Both the position numbers and the translations under genes were made by a program. 64,000 nt of DNA from Desulfobulbus elongatus DSM 2908 (lineage in GTDB: Bacteria; Desulfobacterota; Desulfobulbia; Desulfobulbales; Desulfobulbaceae): contig NZ_JHZB01000014.1 of assembly GCF_000621145.1 (NCBI RefSeq), positions 43,690-107,689 of the forward strand, written 5' to 3'. The notes below the pieces were generated by a model that did no database searches, was not told the origin of the DNA, and worked only from the letters and a program-made list of their open reading frames with translations. This document shows positions 55,618 through 64,000 of the stretch, in pieces (the first letter of the stretch is position 1; each line of letters starts with the position of its first letter).

Positions 55618-56151
55618 ATGCAGAAGATACGCTCCACCACCATCATCGCCATCCGCCACAAGGGTCGGGTGGTGGTCGCCGGCGACGGCCAGGTCTCATT
55701 CGGCGCCACCGTCATCAAGCATCAGGCCCGCAAGGTCAGGCGGCTCTACCACGACCAGGTGATCACCGGATTCGCCGGCGCCACAGCCGACGCCTTCACC
55801 CTCTACGACCGGCTGGAGCAGAAGCTCGAACAGTACAACGGCAACCTCATGCGGTCCGCGGTCGAGCTGGCCAAGGACTGGCGCATGGACAAGATGCTCA
55901 GACGACTGGAGGCCATGCTCGTCGCCGTGGACGCCACCCATTCCCTGCTGCTGTCCGGCACCGGCGACGTCATCGAGGCCGACGACGGCATCCTGGCCAT
56001 CGGTTCCGGCGGACCTTATGCCCAGGCGGCGGCCAAGGCCCTGGTGGCCCATTCCGACCTCGACGCCGAGGCCATCGCCCGCGCCGCCCTGGAAATCGCC
56101 GGTTCGATCTGCGTCTACACCAACACCCACATCGTTGTCGAAACAATATGA
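55618..56151 (+). CDS. hslV: ATP-dependent protease subunit HslV
   Basis: The 177-residue beta-type proteasome-like peptidase has the N-terminal catalytic threonine after a short propeptide ([16 protein letters not shown]), [30 protein letters not shown] and [15 protein letters not shown]. Six residues must be removed, more than the single Met in E. coli. An in-frame ATG 18 bases upstream is possible; neither has a clear ribosome-binding site. The stop overlaps the hslU ATG (ATGA). Confidence 0.96.
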   Translation: MQKIRSTTIIAIRHKGRVVVAGDGQVSFGATVIKHQARKVRRLYHDQVITGFAGATADAFTLYDRLEQKLEQYNGNLMRSAVELAKDWRMDKMLRRLEAMLVAVDATHSLLLSGTGDVIEADDGILAIGSGGPYAQAAAKALVAHSDLDAEAIARAALEIAGSICVYTNTHIVVETI

Positions 56152-57548
56152 AAGGCATCAATTCCCTGACGCCGCGGGAGACAGTGGCCGAGCTCGACCG
56201 CTACATCATCGGCCAGGCCGAGGCCAAACGCTCGGTGGCCATCGCCCTGCGCAACCGCTGGCGACGGCAGCAGGTCGCACCGCCTCTGCGCGAGGAGATC
56301 GCCCCGAAGAACATCATCATGATCGGGCCGACCGGCGTGGGCAAAACCGAAATCGCAAGGCGCCTCGCCCATCTCGCCCAGAGCCCGTTTCTCAAGATCG
56401 AGGCCTCCAAGTTCACCGAGGTCGGCTATGTCGGCCGCGATGTCGAATCCATGATTCGCGACCTCACCCAGTTGGCGGTCAACATGGTGACCAGGGAGGC
56501 GGAGGAGGGCGTGCAGGAGAAGGCGGCGGCCATGGCCGAGGAACGGCTGCTCGATCTGCTCCTGCCCCGTCCCGCCGGGCACGGTACCGCTACGTCGGCC
56601 AACGTGATTTCCCTGGGGTATGACGGTAGCGATGGCGGCCGGCAGGAGGAGAGCCGCGCCCAGACCACCAGGGAGCGGTTTCGCGAGATGCTGCGTCGGG
56701 GCGAACTGGACGACCGGGTGGTGGAGTTGGCGGTGGCCGCGACCGGCGGCACGCCGGTGGTCGAGGTGTTTTCCGCCTCGGTCATGGAGGACATGCAGAA
56801 CTCCCTCCAGGAGGCCTTTTCCAAATTCTTCCCGAAAAAGAAGCAGCCCAAGAAGATGAAGGTGCCCGAGGCCCTGGAATTTTTGAAAAAGGAAGAGGCC
56901 GAACGGCTGGTGGACACCGAATCCATCGCCGAGAAGGCCATCCGTCGCACCGAGCAGTCGGGCATCATCTTCCTGGACGAAATCGACAAGATCGCCTCGC
57001 GGGGCGGCACCGGTTCAGGCTCGCCCGAGGTGTCGCGCGAGGGGGTGCAGCGGGACCTGCTGCCCATCGTCGAGGGCACCACGGTGTCCACCAAGTACGG
57101 CCCGGTCAAGACCGACCATATTCTGTTCATCGCCAGCGGCGCCTTCCACGTCTGCAAGCCGTCGGACCTGGTGCCCGAACTCCAGGGCCGCTTCCCCATC
57201 CGGGTCAATCTCCACGCCCTGGGCGAAGAGGAATTCTTCCGCATCCTGACCGAACCGAAAAACGCCCTGATCAAGCAGTACATGGCGCTGCTGGCCACGG
57301 AAGACATCCGGCTGGTTTTCGAGGATGCCGCCATCCGGGAGATGGCGCGGATTGCCGTGCAGGTCAACCAGAAAACCGAGGATATCGGTGCCCGCCGTCT
57401 GCACACCATCATCGAGCGGGTGCTCGACGAAATCTCCTTCGACGCCTCGGACCGGGAAGACCTGGCCTTCACGGTCACCGCCGATTATGTCCGCCGCCGG
57501 TTGGCCGACATCTTGGAAAACGAGGATCTAAGCCGGTATATCCTCTAA
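56148..57548 (+). CDS. hslU: ATP-dependent protease ATPase subunit HslU
   Basis: The 466-residue AAA+ unfoldase feeds substrates to HslV. It has [20 protein letters not shown], Walker A ([16 protein letters not shown]), the pore loop in [15 protein letters not shown], a variable I-domain (about 110-250) with a Lys-rich [13 protein letters not shown] patch, Walker B ([11 protein letters not shown]), and the [20 protein letters not shown] sensor region ending in LSRYIL. The start overlaps the hslV stop. Confidence 0.97.
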   Translation: MKGINSLTPRETVAELDRYIIGQAEAKRSVAIALRNRWRRQQVAPPLREEIAPKNIIMIGPTGVGKTEIARRLAHLAQSPFLKIEASKFTEVGYVGRDVESMIRDLTQLAVNMVTREAEEGVQEKAAAMAEERLLDLLLPRPAGHGTATSANVISLGYDGSDGGRQEESRAQTTRERFREMLRRGELDDRVVELAVAATGGTPVVEVFSASVMEDMQNSLQEAFSKFFPKKKQPKKMKVPEALEFLKKEEAERLVDTESIAEKAIRRTEQSGIIFLDEIDKIASRGGTGSGSPEVSREGVQRDLLPIVEGTTVSTKYGPVKTDHILFIASGAFHVCKPSDLVPELQGRFPIRVNLHALGEEEFFRILTEPKNALIKQYMALLATEDIRLVFEDAAIREMARIAVQVNQKTEDIGARRLHTIIERVLDEISFDASDREDLAFTVTADYVRRRLADILENEDLSRYIL

Positions 57549-57566
57549 CATCCATCAGTCCGGACC

Positions 57567-58073
57567 ATGGACATCGATCCCGAATGCAACTATTGCCCGC
57601 AGTGCAAGGGCGAATACCGCGCCGAGATCCAAAGTTGCGCGGACTGCGGCCTTGCCCTGGTCAGCGGCGTACTCCTGCTTGCCCGGCAAGAGGAGCGGGT
57701 GTCCCGACCCGATGAGATTGATCCCGCAGAACCGGTGGTGGTCGTCCGCAAGGGACCGATTCTGCAGATGAAGGCCTTGCAGGCAACTCTCCGCGCCCAG
57801 GGACTGCCGTCGGTTGTGGCCAGGGAGGCCGGAGGCGCCTGCGGCTGTCGCGGCCCCGAAGTCCTGCTCCAGGTGCGGGAGGAGGATCTGGCTGAAGTGA
57901 TGGCCGCCCTGGAGCGGGAATACCGGCAGAGCACGGGGCTGGCAGACCACGATACCCGCTTTGCCGGCGCGGTCTGCGATGGCGGGGAGGCCGAGGCGGT
58001 CTGTCCGGCCTGCGGCTGCCGGTTTCCTCCCGGCTCGAGCGAATGCCCGGACTGCGGTCTCTGCTTTGCCTGA
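57567..58073 (+). CDS. Protein with two zinc-ribbon ends flanking a DUF2007-like middle
   Basis: The 168-residue protein opens with a zinc ribbon (CNYCPQCK ... CADCG) and closes with another (CPACGCRF ... CPDCGLCF). Between them a domain of about 60 residues (VVVRKGPILQMKALQATLRAQGLPSV, VLLQVREEDLAEVMAALE) resembles DUF2007-type putative signal-transducing domains. Function is unknown; it probably binds two zinc ions. It lies 18 bp after hslU on the same strand. Confidence 0.8.
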   Translation: MDIDPECNYCPQCKGEYRAEIQSCADCGLALVSGVLLLARQEERVSRPDEIDPAEPVVVVRKGPILQMKALQATLRAQGLPSVVAREAGGACGCRGPEVLLQVREEDLAEVMAALEREYRQSTGLADHDTRFAGAVCDGGEAEAVCPACGCRFPPGSSECPDCGLCFA

Positions 58074-58184
58074 AAGTCAGGCTCCATCTGCTCCGGGACC
58101 CGCGCCGGCCGGCGTTGACGGCATCGGGAGCGGTGCCCGCCAATAATCCCAACGCGCTTCCCCGCCAGCTTCCGGAGAGCAGCC

Positions 58185-59003
58185 ATGGGCAACGAACCGA
58201 CCATCATCACCCTGACCACCGATTTCGGCCTCCAGGACCCCTACGTCGGCCAACTCAAGGGGGCCGTGCTCAAGGGCTGTCCGACGGCCACCATCGTTGA
58301 TCTCACCCACGCCATCCCCGCCTGGGACGTGGTGACCGCCGCGGTCACCATCCGGACCAGCTACCGGTTTTTTCCGTCCGGCACTATCCACGTGATCGTG
58401 GTCGATCCCGGCGTGGGCAGCGAGCGCGCCATCCTGGCCGCGGCCGGCGACGGCCATTTTTTCGTCGCTCCGGACAACGGCTGTCTGTCGCTGCTGGTCG
58501 CCGACCGGTGCATCGACTCGGTCCATCGGCTGGAGCAGCCCGCCTTTCTCGCCCCCACCATCAGCCCCACCTTTCATGGCCGCGACATCATGGCCCCGGT
58601 GGCGGCCGCCCTGGCCCGAACCGGCGACCTCAGCCAGTTCGGCCCGGCCGTGGCCCCGGAAACCATCCGGATGGCGATCGTCCCCTCGGCGGTCCATACC
58701 GCCGCCGACCGCTTGCAGGGGCAGATACGGCGCGTCGATCATTTCGGCAATCTCCACACCACCATCCGCGCCGGTTCCGGTTGGTGGAATCCGGCCCTGT
58801 TCAACTTCGTCGAGATCGGCAGCCAGCGCATCAGCCAATTGGTGCGCTCCTACCACGAAGCGGAACCGGGCACCCTGCTGGTGCTCGTCGACAGTACCGG
58901 TTACCTGGAGATCGCCGCCAATCAGGCCAGTGCCGCCGCCCTGGCCGGTTGCCGGCCCGGCGATCCGGTGACCGTCCATCTCCTCCGCAAGGAGACGGTC
59001 TGA
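58185..59003 (+). CDS. SAM hydroxide adenosyltransferase (DUF62 / chlorinase-fluorinase family)
   Basis: The 272-residue protein has the family signatures LTTDFGLQDPYVGQLKG, VVDPGVGSERAIL, FVAPDNGCLS, FHGRDIMAPVAAAL and DHFGNLHT. The intact Asp/Arg/His triad (in TTDFG, the GSER arginine and the GRDI region) is that of enzymes that hydrolyse S-adenosylmethionine to adenosine and methionine, not of true halogenases. The physiological role is unclear. It could feed methionine salvage with mtnA, but the genes are far apart. Confidence 0.9.
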   Translation: MGNEPTIITLTTDFGLQDPYVGQLKGAVLKGCPTATIVDLTHAIPAWDVVTAAVTIRTSYRFFPSGTIHVIVVDPGVGSERAILAAAGDGHFFVAPDNGCLSLLVADRCIDSVHRLEQPAFLAPTISPTFHGRDIMAPVAAALARTGDLSQFGPAVAPETIRMAIVPSAVHTAADRLQGQIRRVDHFGNLHTTIRAGSGWWNPALFNFVEIGSQRISQLVRSYHEAEPGTLLVLVDSTGYLEIAANQASAAALAGCRPGDPVTVHLLRKETV

Positions 59004-59178
59004 GGACTGCAGCGCGGGCGCGCCGCCACGGGTCCCGAATAGGCGGCGGCAGAATTATTTCAAGCAATGCCCGCACATTCTTTTGCGTCCCCGGTCGGAT
59101 GTGTTTATATAGGAAATAAAAGCTGTTGCTGTCTGGTTGTTCTGTACGTCTCATTCACCCACACGAGAGGAGGAACAC

Positions 59179-59466
59179 ATGGCTGTCAAGGTTTTGATCA
59201 AACGAAAGGTCGCGGACAAGCAGGCTCCCGAACTCGAAGCCCTCCTTCGGAAGATGAGGGCACTGACCCTCAACCAGAAGGGCTACATTTCGGGGGAAAC
59301 GTTCACCCGGCTCGATGAACCGGGGGTGAGCATGGTCATCAGCACCTGGCAGTCCCTCGACGACTGGCGGGCCTGGACACTCAGCAAGGAGCGGATCGAG
59401 GTGCAGGAGCGGATCGATAAACTGCTCGGGGCGCCGACCCAGTACGAGGTGTTCGAAAATATCTGA
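59179..59466 (+). CDS. Small antibiotic-biosynthesis-monooxygenase (ABM) fold protein
   Basis: The 95-residue dimeric alpha/beta-barrel-type protein has the pattern of ABM/DUF3291-like families: VKVLIKRKV, ALLRKMRALTLNQKGYISGET, GVSMVISTWQSLDDWRAW and a C-terminal YEVFENI. The substrate is unknown; relatives act as stress-related oxygenases or as plain dimerisation modules. GAGGAGG lies five bases before the ATG. A strong terminator follows. Confidence 0.85.
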   Translation: MAVKVLIKRKVADKQAPELEALLRKMRALTLNQKGYISGETFTRLDEPGVSMVISTWQSLDDWRAWTLSKERIEVQERIDKLLGAPTQYEVFENI

Positions 59467-59519
59467 AGAAACGGGCGGCTGACCGGCCACAAGGCCGGTG
59501 CCGTTCACGGGATGCGCAA

Positions 59520-59553
59520 GGCGGCCGTTCGCAGGGACGGGCCGCCTTTTTTT
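59520..59553 (+). terminator. Rho-independent terminator after the ABM gene
   Basis: A GGCGGCC / GGCCGCC stem with a 13-base loop is followed by seven Ts. It lies between the ABM gene and the convergent dnaE. Confidence 0.9.
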
Positions 59554-59572
59554 ATGCCGGGAGTGTGGAGCG

Positions 59573-63106
<3,534 letters not shown>

Positions 63107-63332
63107 ATGAGGTCGGTAATTTAGGTGGTTAGGTAGTTGGTCTGCAACGTGTTCGGTTGTTTGACTGTATTCGGACCGTATAGAGGTAGTAATGAACGTT
63201 ATTTGCTTTTCATCCTAATTCTTCAGCATAATTATCGAGTCAAGGAAACCTGGAGTAATGTCAGATTTTAACGTGCAGCTCGCCGGCGAGCTTTAGCGGC
63301 CCAGTGAAACTATTTAATATGAAAAATTTTAT
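63107..63332. other. dnaE upstream region and edge of an AT-rich island
   Basis: No gene is seen. Composition drops toward AT-rich from about 63180. It should contain the dnaE promoter and includes a perfect 16-bp palindrome at 63277-63292 isolated in AT-rich sequence. Confidence 0.5.
63277..63292. repeat. Perfect 16-bp palindrome
   Basis: AGCTCGCCGGCGAGCT is its own reverse complement. It is GC-rich within an AT-rich surround, 40 bp past the stop of the orphan frame at 63333-63644. It could be a terminator stem without T run, a protein-binding site or a recombination remnant. Confidence 0.6.
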
Positions 63333-63644
63333 TTAATCAATGCTTTCAGTGTGATCTGCTTCTATTTTTTTTAAAAAATATCTTGGTGATAGAAAATGAT
63401 CATTGTCTTTTAAATTGTAGTAATTTATTTTAAATTCTTTTCCATCTTTCGAGCAACTTAATGACTCGTTGAAAATCATGTTGTGTAATTGTGGCTTGGA
63501 TAGAACATATCCTGATTGCTTTGTTTCTAGACCTACAAAATAGTAAGTGCCATTATTTTCTGTAAGAATGTTGAACAACTCAAAAAATTGCTTACCAAAA
63601 CCGAAGAATGGTTGTTTTTTGTTTCTGCTGATTTTGATTATCAA
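63333..63644 (-). CDS. Hypothetical protein in an AT-rich island
   Basis: About 103 residues rich in Lys, Asn, Phe and Tyr (FFELFNILTENNGTYYFVG, NYYNLKDNDHFLSPRYF), quite unlike the GC-rich neighbours. No family is recognised. The only usable start is a TTG at 63644, with a stop codon six codons further upstream, so the gene may be truncated at its 5' end or start unconventionally. The base composition suggests recent acquisition. Confidence 0.5.
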   Translation of the reverse strand: MIIKISRNKKQPFFGFGKQFFELFNILTENNGTYYFVGLETKQSGYVLSKPQLHNMIFNESLSCSKDGKEFKINYYNLKDNDHFLSPRYFLKKIEADHTESID

Positions 63645-64000
63645 GAAAATACCATTTTTTAGTGAGAAATAATTTCTTCTTTTTATGAGGCTGCTGAATG
63701 CGGTCCTGAATCAGTGACAGCCATGGCCGGATTTTCCTTTCATGGTTCTGTTAAGTCGTTTTTCAGGGAGTGACTTCTCCCCAAGTTGGCATACCCCGCA
63801 CGCTACGGCGACATTGGCGTCTTGTTCCTTGAAAATTTCAGTAAATTTGCGATCAATGAGCGCACTTCTCCCCTGATTGCATCGATTGGGGTGTGCGCCT
63901 ACGCTTAATGCGCGGACAGCAATCGGTTATACACCGCCGCGAAGGCCGGAAAAGCCGGGCAGTGACGGCTGAACCGCAGCCTGAAACGTCTGCCGGTGCT
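63645..64000. other. Right-edge region with possible gene remnants
   Basis: No complete gene is seen. On the minus strand 63711-63926 is free of stops for 71 codons and reads like protein (GAHPNRCNQGRSALIDRKF, VAVACGVCQ, ending KGKSGHGCH) but has no start codon before its upstream stop. In another minus-strand frame, a reading that enters from the right edge ends in AAVYNRLLSAH at a stop near 63917. These look like decayed or partial genes. Confidence 0.4.

Noticed and set aside
63240..63300. Integron attC-like site near the palindrome
   Set aside because: Core sites of the RYYYAAC / GTTRRRY type do not match at both ends, and no integrase gene is seen.

Overview
The window is about 62% GC, densely coded on both strands, and reads as a bacterial chromosome segment. 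Several gene neighbourhoods fit a Gram-negative deltaproteobacterium, most likely near the Desulfobulbales: ispE / tRNA-Gln / prs / rplY / pth / carD; rho / rpmE / prfA / prmC / murA; xseB / ispA / dxs; hslV / hslU; PilS/PilR-type regulators; and a PEP-CTERM protein. The taxonomic call is inferred from gene content and layout. No rRNA gene is present to confirm it.

Region 1 (1-7 kb) holds the C-terminal half of an M16 peptidase, a tandem universal stress protein, a nucleoside-recognition (Gate) membrane protein, an RtcB RNA ligase and an SppA signal-peptide peptidase.

Region 2 (7-20 kb) is the most distinctive part. It starts with a PEP-CTERM exported protein, followed by what looks like a complete Lap adhesion system. 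This comprises a compact RTX adhesin with an N-terminal retention module and a TAAG site for LapG; LapB (ABC transporter) and LapC (HlyD adaptor) in an operon with a LuxR-type regulator that has a degenerate receiver; a small protein of unknown function; LapD (degenerate GGDEF/EAL with a periplasmic output domain) overlapping LapG (BTLCP protease); and a TolC-like outer-membrane channel. In the known Pseudomonas circuit, LapD bound to c-di-GMP sequesters LapG. When c-di-GMP falls, LapG is freed and clips the adhesin off the surface.

Region 3 (20-33 kb) has two multidomain sensor kinases (REC-PAS-HK-REC and HDOD-GAF-HK), an mtnA/class II aldolase pair that fits the methylthioribose 'DHAP shunt', and a Feo iron-uptake cluster (two FeoA-type proteins, a Cys-rich mini-protein and FeoB) lying directly downstream of glnS and gltX.

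Region 4 (33-51 kb) is core metabolism and information processing: isoprenoid synthesis, tRNA-Gln, PRPP synthase, L25, peptidyl-tRNA hydrolase, CarD, RluD-type synthase, CoaE, Rho with a long C-rich leader, L31, RF1, PrmC, MurA, a PilS/PilR pair, a TatC gene interrupted by a -1 shift at a T9 run, a class II fructose-bisphosphate aldolase and a sugar-nucleotide epimerase.

Region 5 (51-63 kb) holds dxs-ispA-xseB facing away from xerC-hslV-hslU, a zinc-ribbon protein, a SAM hydrolase-type protein, a small monooxygenase-fold protein and dnaE. The last kilobase is AT-rich, gene-poor and different in composition, with one orphan reading frame, a perfect palindrome and a second stop-to-stop frame without a start codon. 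It looks like a recently acquired or decaying island.
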